64,000 nucleotides of DNA from CAYSBE01 sp046309355 (GCA_046309355.1 JBKCPL010000069.1:22181-86180), one strand, 5' to 3'; shown: positions 8,058-17,740, counted from the stretch's first letter. Notes: a model not told the origin generated them from the sequence alone. Made by a program: numbers and translations.

Positions 8058-9074
8058 TAACGGAAATTTTGCGGTAAAGCCAATTATGAAACCCTTATCA
8101 AAACTTAAATAATTATCCCACAGCCAAGTAATCCCAGAGCCTTGCGAGTATGATAAACTGATTTTTGGCATTAGTTCCGAGTCGTTGTTGAAGTGAGCCA
8201 AACCAATTTGAAATCCACTCCAAACTTCATCTTTCTTAGGCGGACTAATTAGTCTCATATAGATTAGATCATACGATTGCACAAAGGATAAACTACGTTC
8301 ATTAAACTGATACATGGAGGAGGTAGTTATACCCAGGCCATATTTTCTAGTTGCGAAATGGTATTTATTTACTTTTTTATACATCAGATTTATGCCAAAA
8401 CAAGCACCTAGTTCACCGCCAACTAGCATGGGTCCTGCAAAAGGTTGTGCGTCAACTACATGTTGCTTGTAGGTGTTGTATCTTGCTTCAATTTGATTAG
8501 AGTTGTTTTTAGAAACCGTGATCTCAGTACTGTTTAATACTGCTTTTTTGTTTGCAAATGCCTCAGCGAAATATACACCTAATGAAGTTTGACTTAATGC
8601 ACTAATCAATGAATACGGATTTGATGTATGAATCTGATATTGTAGTTCGTTTTTGAGATCAACTACACGGATACGTACAGATGGTATATTTTGCTGAATA
8701 CGGAATATTTCATATTCAATATCTATTTGCCTGTCGGTAAATTCAGGTAGTTCAGCCTTAAGTCGCCTTTGATTTAAGGATTTATACAGATATACAATTT
8801 CTGTTGTTTGTTCGGGTAGCTGAGATGTATTTAACGATTGAGCTAAATCAGTTCGTAAGTATGTCAGAACTGTATCAATCTCGGCTTGTTTATCGTAAAT
8901 AGCTGTAAGTTTTGCCCCTGTTATAAAAATGATATTTTCTTTGTTAAGCTTAATCACAATAGTGTCGTTAAATAATTTTGTTTGTGGCTGTGGATTCCAT
9001 TCTACTTGTGTTTGCGCTATTACACATAGGGGCATGGTTGCCGCAAGTATTAACATACATTTCAGGTATTTCAT
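8055..9074 (-). CDS. Secreted hypothetical protein in a sigma-factor cluster
   Basis: The 339-residue product begins with a signal peptide (MKYLKCMLILAATMPLCVIA, cleavage near AQT). I do not recognise the family. The C-terminal third has alternating aromatic/Gly strands and ends in FTAKFPL, a terminal aromatic-hydrophobic pattern typical of outer-membrane beta-barrels; a short barrel is possible but unproven. It is the last gene of a minus-strand trio led by an ECF sigma factor and a one-pass membrane protein, 13 nt downstream of the latter, so it is probably part of that regulon. Confidence 0.65.
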   Translation of the reverse strand: MKYLKCMLILAATMPLCVIAQTQVEWNPQPQTKLFNDTIVIKLNKENIIFITGAKLTAIYDKQAEIDTVLTYLRTDLAQSLNTSQLPEQTTEIVYLYKSLNQRRLKAELPEFTDRQIDIEYEIFRIQQNIPSVRIRVVDLKNELQYQIHTSNPYSLISALSQTSLGVYFAEAFANKKAVLNSTEITVSKNNSNQIEARYNTYKQHVVDAQPFAGPMLVGGELGACFGINLMYKKVNKYHFATRKYGLGITTSSMYQFNERSLSFVQSYDLIYMRLISPPKKDEVWSGFQIGLAHFNNDSELMPKISLSYSQGSGITWLWDNYLSFDKGFIIGFTAKFPL

Positions 9075-9087
9075 GGGTTATATTATA

Positions 9088-9747
9088 TTATTTACTAATG
9101 AAAGAAACTGTAATAGCTGTACCAATTAAAACGTTATCGTTAGATTTATTCGGATGTTGATTTAATTGGTTACGGGTACCAATATTAAATTGATAGTCAT
9201 TGGTATTCGCAACACTTTTAATGATATGATTAGTGTCATTATCAGTACTGCCAAAGTCTATCTCGATAAATCGTTTCTTATTATTTACCGCCACTATTTC
9301 TGGTCTCTTGCTAAAACTCGGGTTTACTGAATCATTTTCTACTATCACATTATTACATGTTTCATGCATACTTATATCAGGTTGCGATAATTCTGGAGTA
9401 GTTTTTTGCCTCTCTTGTTTGTTTGCTATGTTATTGCTAAATGCTACTGCGGGCTTAATGTTATCCTCTTTAAATATCTTTTGAGATTCTATTGCTTTAT
9501 TGTGAAGCTTTGTTCTAGTTGTTCTTGTTGTTGTACGATTATCTTCTAGTATATAAAAACCTGCCATCATTACTAATGCGATACTTGCAGCTATGGATAT
9601 ATAATATAATCGTTGTTTCCTCTTTGGTTGTATTGCTATGCGTAAGGTCTCCCATTTACTATCTAAGTTTGGTTGGTAGTCATCTGGTAAATCAGTAATG
9701 GCATCTATCTTGGTTTTGATAATAAGCTCAATTTGTTTTGTATCCAT
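9088..9747 (-). CDS. One-pass membrane protein, probable anti-sigma factor
   Basis: This 219-residue protein has a cytoplasmic N-terminus of about 50 residues, one membrane segment (YYISIAASIALVMMAGFYIL) and a long polar extracytoplasmic tail. That arrangement, together with overlap of its start with the end of the ECF sigma factor gene, is the layout of sigma/anti-sigma pairs. No classical zinc-binding anti-sigma motif (HxxxCxxC) is visible, so the assignment rests on topology and context. ATGs at 9756 and 9747 are both in frame; the second is given. Confidence 0.6.
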   Translation of the reverse strand: MDTKQIELIIKTKIDAITDLPDDYQPNLDSKWETLRIAIQPKRKQRLYYISIAASIALVMMAGFYILEDNRTTTRTTRTKLHNKAIESQKIFKEDNIKPAVAFSNNIANKQERQKTTPELSQPDISMHETCNNVIVENDSVNPSFSKRPEIVAVNNKKRFIEIDFGSTDNDTNHIIKSVANTNDYQFNIGTRNQLNQHPNKSNDNVLIGTAITVSFISK

Positions 9748-10282
9748 ACTTCTCATGTGATAGTAAATATTTTAAATGTTGTTTAGCTTTACTTAGCTGT
9801 GATTTACTCGTGTTTTCGGTTATGTTCAAGAGTTTGGCTATTTCTTTATGAGTGTAGCCTTCTATTACAAACAGATTAAATACTGTTCTGTATCCATTTG
9901 GTAACTGAGTTATTAAATACAACAGATGTTTAGTATCTATACGTTCTATGATGTCAGTTTCGAATGCTGGTTCTTCCATTTCAACAGCTGGCATTGGTCC
10001 AAAAAGCTGTTTCTTTCTAATCTGCATTAACGCTTCATTGACAACAATTTTTTTCATCCAGTAATACAAACTGTTGTTGTCGCTGTATCTAAACGCGTTA
10101 ATATGATTATAAATTTTGAGAAAGCTGCGCATGACACAGTCTTCAGCTTCATCAATTCGCACAAGGTAACGCTGACAAATTCTGATGAATACGGGATAGC
10201 AGGTTTCGAATAATTTTTTCTGCACGGCAACGTTTCCTGCCTTCAGTTGAGCTATAAATTCTAAATCAAATTGAATACTCAT
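9728..10282 (-). CDS. RNA polymerase ECF-type sigma factor
   Basis: The 184-residue protein carries the two domains of extracytoplasmic-function sigma factors. Region 2 spans about residues 22-95 (AEDCVMRSFLKIYNHINAF, then YYWMKKIVVNEALMQIRKK). Region 4 spans about 120-175 (LPNGYRTVFNLFVIEGYTHKEIAKLLNITENTSKSQLSKAK), a helix-turn-helix that reads the -35 element. It should direct RNA polymerase to a small regulon, probably including its own operon. A near-consensus AACCTTTG lies about 25 nt upstream of its start on the minus strand. The following gene overlaps its end and is the likely anti-sigma factor. Confidence 0.88.
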   Translation of the reverse strand: MSIQFDLEFIAQLKAGNVAVQKKLFETCYPVFIRICQRYLVRIDEAEDCVMRSFLKIYNHINAFRYSDNNSLYYWMKKIVVNEALMQIRKKQLFGPMPAVEMEEPAFETDIIERIDTKHLLYLITQLPNGYRTVFNLFVIEGYTHKEIAKLLNITENTSKSQLSKAKQHLKYLLSHEKYGYKTN

Positions 10283-10330
10283 TTTTCACCTTAATGCGTT
10301 GAGTGGTGCAAAGGTTGCCTGTTAGTAAAA

Positions 10331-11029
10331 TTATTTCCCCATCACAAACATCACGGGCTTTTTATGCAGGTCGGGCTTTTGGGCTGTCCACTGCTTCAGC
10401 GTTTGGGTTTTGATAAATTCGTCAGGTGCGGTCATATTCATCGCTATGCATAGCCGTGTTTCGGGCAGGCAATTTTTAAGTATATCATCCAGCAGTTGAT
10501 TATTGCGGTAAGGTGCCTCCATAAACAATTGTGTATGATTGTTGCGCAGTGCTAGGGTTTCCAACTCCTTCAATTTCTTTATCCGTTGTGGTTTATCAAT
10601 AGGTAAATAGCCATGAAATGTAAATGCTTGTCCGTTCATACCACTTGCCATCAGTGCCATAAATATACTGGAAGCACCGGGCAATGGCACTACGGTGATG
10701 CCTTTGCTGTGCGCCCATTTTACAATATCGGAACCGGGGTCGGCAACACAGGGTAAACCCGCTTCGCTGATGATACCAGTATCGTGATGTAGTATCAGTT
10801 CAGCTATTTCGGGCAAGTCTTCTTTGTGGCTGTGTTCGTTCCATAGCCGAATCACCAATTCGGGTTGTGGCGTGGCCAGTTCCAGTTTTTTAATCAGCGC
10901 ACGTGCAGCCTTTTCATTTTCAACAATGAAATGCCTGAGGTGATGTACCTGTTTTTTAACATGCAACGAAAAAAAATCGCCTTCGTTGGTATCGCTTAAT
11001 ATATTCGGAATAAGGTATAAGGTGGGCAT
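10331..11029 (-). CDS. SAM-dependent methyltransferase, tetrapyrrole-methylase fold (RsmI-like)
   Basis: The 232-residue protein has the tetrapyrrole methylase fold used by RsmI, with ISEAGLPCVADPGSDIV (SAM-site motif), VVPLPGASSIFMALMASG and FHGYLP in the expected order. RsmI methylates the ribose of C1402 in 16S rRNA. This protein is shorter than typical RsmI, and Bacteroidota often carry a second shorter paralogue, so the rRNA target is uncertain. The start is set at ATG 11029 (MPTLYLIPN), where homology begins. A -7 element TACCTTTG lies 17 nt upstream on the same strand. Confidence 0.82.
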   Translation of the reverse strand: MPTLYLIPNILSDTNEGDFFSLHVKKQVHHLRHFIVENEKAARALIKKLELATPQPELVIRLWNEHSHKEDLPEIAELILHHDTGIISEAGLPCVADPGSDIVKWAHSKGITVVPLPGASSIFMALMASGMNGQAFTFHGYLPIDKPQRIKKLKELETLALRNNHTQLFMEAPYRNNQLLDDILKNCLPETRLCIAMNMTAPDEFIKTQTLKQWTAQKPDLHKKPVMFVMGK

Positions 11030-11046
11030 ACAGTGGCAACAAGGAC

Positions 11047-11054
11047 CAAAGGTA
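11047..11054 (-). promoter_or_regulatory. -7 element TACCTTTG for the RsmI-like gene
   Basis: Read on the minus strand this is an exact TAnnTTTG, 17 nt upstream of the ATG at 11029. It shares the divergent intergenic region with the plus-strand promoter at 11159. Confidence 0.5.
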
Positions 11055-11158
11055 GCAATTGCTGTATTTTGTAGGCAGTTGAATACAAAAATTCGTAATT
11101 GTTTGACTATTAGGCACAATCATATTCATGCAAAGTTGACACATACCGCCAATGCGCG

Positions 11159-11166
11159 TATTTTTG
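11159..11166 (+). promoter_or_regulatory. -7 element TATTTTTG for the PpiD-like gene
   Basis: This exact TAnnTTTG match lies 23 nt upstream of the ATG at 11190, which supports that start over the longer in-frame extension reaching back to 10986. Confidence 0.5.
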
Positions 11167-11189
11167 CCCACTTTCAAAAAATTATACCC

Positions 11190-13316
11190 ATGTCTATATT
11201 AGAACGTATCAGAAACAAATCAGGATTAGCCATCATATTCGTAGGAGGTGCACTGGCATTATTCGTTATCAGCGATGCATTGCAAAGCAACAGTAGCCTT
11301 TTTGGCGGACAAGCCGATGCATCCGTGCTCGGTGAAATTGATGGCGACAAAATCGATGTTAAATATTTTGAAGCCAAAGTAACGGAAAACGAAGGCTTTT
11401 ATAAGCAGCGCATGAACCAGCAAACAATCGATGCAAATACAATGGAAATGTTGCGCGAGCAAACCTGGACTCAGGTACTTCAGGAATCGGTGATGTCTAA
11501 AATTTATGCTGAATTGGGCATACAGGTTACTGTAGATGAGTTAAGCGATATGATTCAAGGCGAAAATATTCACCCACAAATATCGGGTGCACCCATTTTT
11601 CAAAATCAGCAAACAGGGCAGTTTGACCGTACGCTCGTTGCGCGCTTTCTGAAAAACCTGAGCGAATCGTCAGATGAAACGACCAAAACCCAATGGGCAC
11701 AATTTGAAATTGGACTGAAGAAAGAAGCCGAAACTAAAAAATTTAACACCCTGCTCGGCAAAGCCATTTATGCTACCAAGCTGGAAGCAAAAGCCAAGCT
11801 GGCTGAGCGTACCGCCCAGGTTGATTACAATCTGGTAGCACTTAATTACAATACGGTTGCCGACTCAACCATTAAAATAGATGAAGGCGATTTGAAATCG
11901 TTTTTCAAAACCATCAGCTACAAATACAAAGCAAAAGAAAACCTGCGCAAAATTGATTACGTGTTGTTCGATATCATTCCGTCATCAGACGACTCGGCCG
12001 GCATTTTGAAGTGGGTGCAAGATCAGGTTACCCAATTTGCGCAAGCTACTAACGATACCTTGTATGTAGATTTGAACAGCGATACCAAGTTCGATACAGT
12101 AGCACATACTAAAAACTTCTATCCCGAAAGTGTGCAAAATGCATTGTTCAGTGGAAATGTAGGCGATGTGATTGGACCGGTATTCAGCGATGGCAAATAC
12201 AGGCTATACAAAGTTTCGGGTATAAAGGAGGACGAGAAATTTACGATGAAAGCCAGTCATATTTTATTCCGTACGGAAGGTGCTACAAAAGAAGATACGC
12301 TGAAGACACTTAAAAAAGCACAGGAAGTGATGGCTGAGATTCGCAGAGGAGCAAGCTTTGAAGAAAAAGCCGCTCAATACGGAACCGATGGCACAGCTTC
12401 GCGTGGTGGTGATTTAGGCTGGTTTCAGGAAGGCCAGATGGTTGCCGAATTTAACGACTATGTGAAAAAAGGAAAGAAAGGCGATATGGGTATTGTGAAA
12501 ACACAATTTGGCATTCACATCGTAAAAATAACGGAAGACAAAACCAAAAAAGCAGTGTGTGCCGGAGTGCTGGAGCGTGCTATTGAAGCAGGCGAACAAA
12601 CCACCAACATGGCATACAACAAAGCCAGCCAATTTGCAGCTGCACTGGCCGGAAACGATGATTTTGAAAAAGTAGCCCTCGAGCAAGGAGTGACCAGACG
12701 CATTGCTGATGACATACGTGAAAACGACAAGAATATGGCCGGTATGACCGATGCACGTGAACTTGTACGCTGGGCATTCACCGCCAAGAACAACGATATT
12801 TCGGATGTGTTCAGCTTGGGCAACAACAAATTTGCTGTGGCTAAACTTACCGGCATTCGCGAGAAAGGCAAAGCTGATCTCGAAAGTGTTCGTGAAAAAG
12901 TAGAAACCGAATACCGCAAATCTAAAAAAGGAGAAATGCTGATGGCAAAAGCTACTGAAGCCATGAAAGGTGCAAAAGACCTGAACGATTTGGCCATGAA
13001 ACTGCAAACTGCAGTAACCCCTTCAACTGCACAAACATTTGAAAACAACAACGTGCCCTATGCCGGACCTGATGCTAAGTTTATAGGTACCTTGTTTGGA
13101 ACTACTCAAGTCAATAAAATGTCTGGGCCGGTAGTAGGCGAAAATGCCGTGTACATCTATACTATTTCCCGCATAGCACCTGCTGACGCCAATGCCGATA
13201 CTGCACCTTACCAGTCGGAGATTCGCAGTAGCAATGCATCGCGTGTTGAATACGGTTCGTTTGATTTGCTGAAAGACATTTACAGCGCAAAAGATTACCG
13301 CTATAAGTTTTATTAA
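11190..13316 (+). CDS. Membrane-anchored peptidyl-prolyl isomerase, PpiD/SurA type
   Basis: The 708-residue protein begins with a short cytoplasmic stretch (MSILERIRNKSG) and one membrane anchor (LAIIFVGGALALFVISDAL), then a SurA-like N-terminal chaperone domain. A parvulin rotamase domain lies at about residues 350-450 (MKASHILFRT, then GGDLGWFQEGQMVAEF, then TQFGIHIVKI), followed by a long C-terminal chaperone part. It should help fold exported proteins at the periplasmic face of the inner membrane, which suits a genome encoding very large T9SS cargo. Length and order match Bacteroidota PpiD-like proteins. The alpha/beta hydrolase gene starts 2 nt after its stop, so the two are probably cotranscribed. 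Confidence 0.88.
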   Translation: MSILERIRNKSGLAIIFVGGALALFVISDALQSNSSLFGGQADASVLGEIDGDKIDVKYFEAKVTENEGFYKQRMNQQTIDANTMEMLREQTWTQVLQESVMSKIYAELGIQVTVDELSDMIQGENIHPQISGAPIFQNQQTGQFDRTLVARFLKNLSESSDETTKTQWAQFEIGLKKEAETKKFNTLLGKAIYATKLEAKAKLAERTAQVDYNLVALNYNTVADSTIKIDEGDLKSFFKTISYKYKAKENLRKIDYVLFDIIPSSDDSAGILKWVQDQVTQFAQATNDTLYVDLNSDTKFDTVAHTKNFYPESVQNALFSGNVGDVIGPVFSDGKYRLYKVSGIKEDEKFTMKASHILFRTEGATKEDTLKTLKKAQEVMAEIRRGASFEEKAAQYGTDGTASRGGDLGWFQEGQMVAEFNDYVKKGKKGDMGIVKTQFGIHIVKITEDKTKKAVCAGVLERAIEAGEQTTNMAYNKASQFAAALAGNDDFEKVALEQGVTRRIADDIRENDKNMAGMTDARELVRWAFTAKNNDISDVFSLGNNKFAVAKLTGIREKGKADLESVREKVETEYRKSKKGEMLMAKATEAMKGAKDLNDLAMKLQTAVTPSTAQTFENNNVPYAGPDAKFIGTLFGTTQVNKMSGPVVGENAVYIYTISRIAPADANADTAPYQSEIRSSNASRVEYGSFDLLKDIYSAKDYRYKFY

Positions 13317-13317
13317 G

Positions 13318-14082
13318 ATGTTGCCCTATACACAATCCGGCTCAGGAAATACACTGGTACTCCTGCATGGATTTTGTGAAGATAAGACCTGCTTCAACGA
13401 GCAGGTCTTTTTGCTTCAGCACCATTTTCGGATCATTACACTCGATTTGCCCGGATTTGGCGAAGCCCCGGTTACTCACCCGATACAAATTGATCATATG
13501 GCTGACGCGCTTTTTCATACGCTTGAGCAACTGAATATACACACGTGTGTGCTGTGTGGCCATTCCATGGGAGGTTATGTAGCGCTAGCGTTTGCAAAGA
13601 AATATAGCCAGATGCTTAAAGGACTGATTTTGCTTCATTCGACTGCTGCAGCCGATACCGATGAGCGCAAACAGAAACGCGATCAGGCTGTCGCATTTAT
13701 TCAAACACACGGAAGCGCTGCGTACGTTAAAAATTTTATTCCTCCGCTGTTTGCACCAGCGCACCGAAACGAACACTATGTAGCAGCCGGTATAAGCGCA
13801 GCATTGTCTATTTCGCCCGAGGGTTTAACAGCGGCATTGCTGGCCATGAAAAACCGATTCGATTCGCTTGACTGGATTCAGCACACAACTCAACCTGTGG
13901 CCTACATTGCCGGCCGATACGATGAATTAATACCTGTTGATATGTTGATGAAGCAAGCAGTGAAGTTGAAGAAAGGGTATATCACCGTATTAGAAAACTC
14001 GGCTCACATGGGCATGGTAGAAGAACCCGAAGCGTGTGCCTCAGCTCTAGCCGAATTTACACAGTATTGTTTTGAATGCTAA
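13318..14082 (+). CDS. Alpha/beta hydrolase
   Basis: This 254-residue protein has the alpha/beta hydrolase fold: oxyanion-loop motif LLHGFCED near the N-terminus, DLPGFGEA, nucleophile elbow CGHSMGG, an acid in GRYDELIP and catalytic His in ENSAHMGMVEEP. No signal peptide is present. The overall form resembles MenH/BioH-type esterases, but substrate specificity cannot be read. It follows the PpiD-like gene by 1 nt, suggesting translational coupling. Confidence 0.87.
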   Translation: MLPYTQSGSGNTLVLLHGFCEDKTCFNEQVFLLQHHFRIITLDLPGFGEAPVTHPIQIDHMADALFHTLEQLNIHTCVLCGHSMGGYVALAFAKKYSQMLKGLILLHSTAAADTDERKQKRDQAVAFIQTHGSAAYVKNFIPPLFAPAHRNEHYVAAGISAALSISPEGLTAALLAMKNRFDSLDWIQHTTQPVAYIAGRYDELIPVDMLMKQAVKLKKGYITVLENSAHMGMVEEPEACASALAEFTQYCFEC

Positions 14083-14123
14083 GTTATCAAACCCTATCAT
14101 TGCAGCATATTTTACATCACTAA

Positions 14124-15359
14124 GTGCAACAAAAGCCACATATCGTTATAGTGGGTGCAGGACCGGCCGGCTGCGCAACTTCTTTGTTTCTATCCAAAGC
14201 AGGCATTGAACATACTATTATAGACAAGCAAACATTTCCACGCGACAAAATATGTGGTGATGCGCTGAGTGGCAAAACCGTTTACGTGTTGAATCAAATC
14301 AATCCGGAATGGGTAAACGAATTGTGGCAAAACAAAACCGATTTCATTGAAAGCTGGGGAGTAAAGTTTGTAGCACCCAATGGCAAAGCCATTGATATTC
14401 CGTTTAAATCCGATACATCAAAAAGCGACATTCCACCTGGTTTTATTTCGAAACGCATGCAGTTCGATCATGAACTGTTCAAAAGGCTGGATACTCGCTA
14501 TGCCCACATCATGCAAGGCACCGAAGTAAAACAAATCAAACGTACGGGTAAACAGTTTGCCATCGAAACTTCAGCAGGCAGTATTCAACACGTTGATTTG
14601 ATAGTTGGATCTGAAGGCGACCGCAGTATGGTGGCCAAACATCTGGCCGGCATACACAAAGAAAATAAACACTACTGCGCAGGTATTCGTGCATACTACG
14701 AAGGCGTGTCCGATATGCATCCGCAAAATTTTATTGAGCTGCATTTTCTGGAAGAACTGTTGCCCGGCTACTTCTGGATTTTCCCGCTACCCAATGGTCA
14801 GGCCAATGTAGGTGCAGGTATGCTAAGCCATACCGTAAGCAAAAAACGCATCAATCTGAAAGAAGATATGCTGCGAGCCATCGCCAATAATCCAAACATT
14901 AAACACCGTTTTGCCCATGCACAGATGATAGGCAAAATTCAAGGATGGGGGTTGCCGTTGGGTTCTAAAAAGAGGCCGCTTAGCGGAGATGGATTTTTAC
15001 TAACAGGCGATGCAGGCTCATTGATTGATCCCTTTACGGGCGAAGGCATAGGAAATGCCATGTACAGCGGCATGATGGCTGCTGCACGAATTGCCGAAGC
15101 TATTCGGGTAAATCGCTTTGATGCTGCTTTTTTGCACGAGTACGATACCGCATTTTACGACCGCCAATGGGATGAACTTAAATTGAGCCACACCATGCAA
15201 AAGCTGTGTAATTATCCGTGGCTGTTCAACTTTGTAGTAAACAAGGCACATAAAAATAAAACCCTGCGCGAAACCATCAGCTGCATGTTTGAAGACCTCG
15301 ACCTGCGTGCCAAGTTGCGCAATCCGCTGTTTTATTTCCGACTGCTGATGAACGACTAG
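14124..15359 (+). CDS. FAD-dependent oxidoreductase, geranylgeranyl reductase family
   Basis: The 411-residue flavoprotein starts with the FAD dinucleotide-binding motif IVIVGAGPAGCATSLFLSKAG and then PRDKICGDALSGK, the hallmark of the geranylgeranyl reductase/GGR family. The second FAD motif is LLTGDAGSLIDPFTGEGIGNAMYSG. Members reduce isoprenoid double bonds (chlorophyll or archaeal-lipid side chains) or act on quinones and carotenoids; the substrate here is not known. The predicted start is GTG at 14124, since no in-frame ATG precedes the FAD motif. Its presence in a genome segment that also encodes retinal synthesis and GGGP synthase suggests an isoprenoid role. Confidence 0.82.
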   Translation: MQQKPHIVIVGAGPAGCATSLFLSKAGIEHTIIDKQTFPRDKICGDALSGKTVYVLNQINPEWVNELWQNKTDFIESWGVKFVAPNGKAIDIPFKSDTSKSDIPPGFISKRMQFDHELFKRLDTRYAHIMQGTEVKQIKRTGKQFAIETSAGSIQHVDLIVGSEGDRSMVAKHLAGIHKENKHYCAGIRAYYEGVSDMHPQNFIELHFLEELLPGYFWIFPLPNGQANVGAGMLSHTVSKKRINLKEDMLRAIANNPNIKHRFAHAQMIGKIQGWGLPLGSKKRPLSGDGFLLTGDAGSLIDPFTGEGIGNAMYSGMMAAARIAEAIRVNRFDAAFLHEYDTAFYDRQWDELKLSHTMQKLCNYPWLFNFVVNKAHKNKTLRETISCMFEDLDLRAKLRNPLFYFRLLMND

Positions 15360-15417
15360 CTCACAGCTTTGACAGCAACCGGCACAACTCCCCGTTACGT
15401 TATTCATTTGCTTCCCG

Positions 15418-15425
15418 TATCTTCG
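15418..15425 (+). promoter_or_regulatory. -7 element TATCTTCG, 6 nt before a start codon
   Basis: This TAnnTTCG element ends 6 nt before ATG 15432 and helps to choose that start, which also begins a signal peptide, over an in-frame upstream codon at 15369. Confidence 0.45.
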
Positions 15426-15431
15426 CACGGT

Positions 15432-17231
15432 ATGCGCACACTCTTATTTTGGCTAATTCTTTTTCCCTTTTGCCTGCTTGCTCAGCAAAACGAAGAGCAA
15501 CTGGCTGCGCAGTATTTCAGCAACAACGAATTCGATAAGGCAGCACAGGTGTATGAAAAAATCATGCAGCAAAATCCGGAGTCGAGTTACATTTATGAAA
15601 ACCTGCTTACCTGCTACCTTCAGTTGAAGCAATATACCGAAGCGGAGAAACTGGTAAAAAAGATGCAGAGGAGAAACGATGATAATCCATTTTATCAGGT
15701 GGATTTAGGATATGTGTGGATGCTGAACAATCAACCCGAAAAGGCCGAAAAAATATTTAATGAATTGCTGCAAAAACTGAAAGGCAGCGAGCAGGAAACC
15801 CATGCGCTAGCCAATGCATTTCAAAAACGCAGATACACCGACAAGGCCATTTCCGTATACCTTAAAAGCAGAAAATTAAACAACAGTACCGACCTGTTTG
15901 CCGTGCAGTTGGCACAGCTCTATGCATTTAAAAATGAAACAGCCGCTATGATGGAAGAGTACATGAATGTACTCGTATGGAATGGCAATTTGCTGGAAGA
16001 AATAAGCGGTTACCTTCAAAATTATCTCGATAGAAATGAAGATTTTGAATTGCTTCGCACCACGCTGTTGAAGCGCATGAAGGCATATCCGCTAAATGAT
16101 AATTATGCAGAGTTGATGATTTGGCTGTATGTGCAGCGTAAAGATTTTGACAACGCGTTTATACAGGCACGTGCGTTGGATAAACGCAACAAGGAAAACG
16201 GATTGCGCATAATTGAACTGGCACAGCTGGCACAGCAAAATGAATATTACGATGCAGCCATTGCGAACTATCAGTACATTATCAGTCTGGGTAAAGATCA
16301 TCCGAATTATGCTAATGCACAGGCCGGTGCTATTGAAGCCCGCAAGCTGAAAATTATTACCGGAAATACCTACACACCGCAAGACTTGATTACACTTGAA
16401 AACGAATACAAAGCATTCATCAGCGAATACGGCAGATATTATTTTACAGCCAACACTATTCGCGAACTGGCCCGCTTGTATGCGTATTATTTAAACAAAC
16501 GTGATACAGCCATTGCCCTGTTCAAGGAATTGATTGTGCTGCCCCGTATGGAAGCTAAATTTGCAGCCGAATGCAAACTGGAATTGGGCGATATTTATTT
16601 GCTGAATGCCGAAGAATGGGAAGCCATGTTGCTTTATGGACAAGTAGATAAAGACTACAAAGAGGATCCGCTAGGGCAGGAGGCTAAATTTAGGAATGCA
16701 CGCCTTTCGTATTATTTAGGCGAATTTGAATGGGCGCGTGCCCAACTGGATGTATTAAAAACCGCCACAACTCAACTCATTTCCAATAATGCCATTGAAC
16801 TTTCGCTGCTCATACAAGACCACACAATAGATAGCGTAGAAGAGCCACTGAAGCTATTTGCCCGAGCCGATTTATTGCTGTATCAAAAACAGTATGCCGC
16901 TGCTGAAAAGTTGCTGGATAGCTTGGTGACCACATTTCCACGACATACACTAGAAGGTCCGGTATTGTATAAGAAAGCCGTTTTACAACTCAGGAAAAAA
17001 CAAACCGACAGTGCAGTAGCTTTGCTCGAACAATTACTAAAGGAACACGGAACCGGTATTTACGGTGATAATGCCCTATTTGATTTGGCCAGCATCTATG
17101 AACGAGAAAAGAACGATCAGGCAAAAGCACTTGACTACTACACACGTTTTCTAACTGATTATCCCGGAAGTTTTTTTACAACAGAAGTGCGCAAGCGCGT
17201 CCGTAAAATCCGTGGCGATACCATTAACTAA
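15432..17231 (+). CDS. Secreted tetratricopeptide-repeat protein
   Basis: The 599-residue protein has a signal peptide (MRTLLFWLILFPFCLLAQ) followed by TPR-type helical repeats through most of its length, for example ANDNPFYQVDLGYVWMLNN-like and EKAEKIFNELL units early on, and AVALLEQLLKEHGTGIYGDNALFDLA with YYTRFLTDYPGS near the end. These repeats form a protein-protein interaction scaffold, here in the periplasm. The C-terminal part resembles TPR units of Bacteroidota gliding/envelope assembly proteins, but no specific family is assigned. The DUF4286 gene begins 11 nt after its stop. Confidence 0.82.
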   Translation: MRTLLFWLILFPFCLLAQQNEEQLAAQYFSNNEFDKAAQVYEKIMQQNPESSYIYENLLTCYLQLKQYTEAEKLVKKMQRRNDDNPFYQVDLGYVWMLNNQPEKAEKIFNELLQKLKGSEQETHALANAFQKRRYTDKAISVYLKSRKLNNSTDLFAVQLAQLYAFKNETAAMMEEYMNVLVWNGNLLEEISGYLQNYLDRNEDFELLRTTLLKRMKAYPLNDNYAELMIWLYVQRKDFDNAFIQARALDKRNKENGLRIIELAQLAQQNEYYDAAIANYQYIISLGKDHPNYANAQAGAIEARKLKIITGNTYTPQDLITLENEYKAFISEYGRYYFTANTIRELARLYAYYLNKRDTAIALFKELIVLPRMEAKFAAECKLELGDIYLLNAEEWEAMLLYGQVDKDYKEDPLGQEAKFRNARLSYYLGEFEWARAQLDVLKTATTQLISNNAIELSLLIQDHTIDSVEEPLKLFARADLLLYQKQYAAAEKLLDSLVTTFPRHTLEGPVLYKKAVLQLRKKQTDSAVALLEQLLKEHGTGIYGDNALFDLASIYEREKNDQAKALDYYTRFLTDYPGSFFTTEVRKRVRKIRGDTIN

Positions 17232-17242
17232 AACATATCTAC

Positions 17243-17560
17243 ATGATTATTTACAACGTAACCATACACCTTGAAGAAAGCATTGAAAACGATTGGGTAA
17301 ACTGGATGCAGAACATTCACCTGCACGATGTAATGAATACCGGCATGTTTATGCGGTATGAATTCAGTAAAATGCTGACACGCCAACCCGATGAAACCGG
17401 AGTGACTTACGTGGTTCAATACGTAGCTCAAGACATGGCACACTACGAGCGATACCGAGATGAATTTGCACCTGCTTTGCAACAAGACGGGCGTACCCGG
17501 TTCGGAGAAAAGTTTATGGCGTTTCGCACGTTGATGGAAACATTGACTCACGAATCGTAA
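17243..17560 (+). CDS. DUF4286 family protein
   Basis: The 105-residue cytoplasmic protein opens MIIYNVTIHLEESIENDWVNWM and contains the segment YVVQYVAQDMAHYERYRDEFAP, both typical of DUF4286, a small ferredoxin-like-fold family common in Bacteroidota. Function is unknown. It lies 11 nt behind the TPR protein gene and is probably read from the same transcript. It is followed by the long AT-rich leader of the rhodopsin gene. Confidence 0.82.
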   Translation: MIIYNVTIHLEESIENDWVNWMQNIHLHDVMNTGMFMRYEFSKMLTRQPDETGVTYVVQYVAQDMAHYERYRDEFAPALQQDGRTRFGEKFMAFRTLMETLTHES

Positions 17561-17740
17561 TACAACAGTTGTTAGCCGCTTCATAAGCAGCTATTCATTT
17601 CTTACCCTTAATACCCGAAAAGCACGTTGTTTTCCTCTACATACAGTTGAGTTGCGGCCACCGCATTAAAATATTTTAATAATCAGATTTTGAGGGTATT
17701 AGTGTCAACACGTAGGCAATTGCATTTAATCCAAATAGTA

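Noticed and set aside
12414..13051. Long minus-strand frames opposite the PpiD-like gene
   Set aside because: They are Phe/Cys/Ser-rich antisense shadows of a well-supported plus-strand gene and show no domain.
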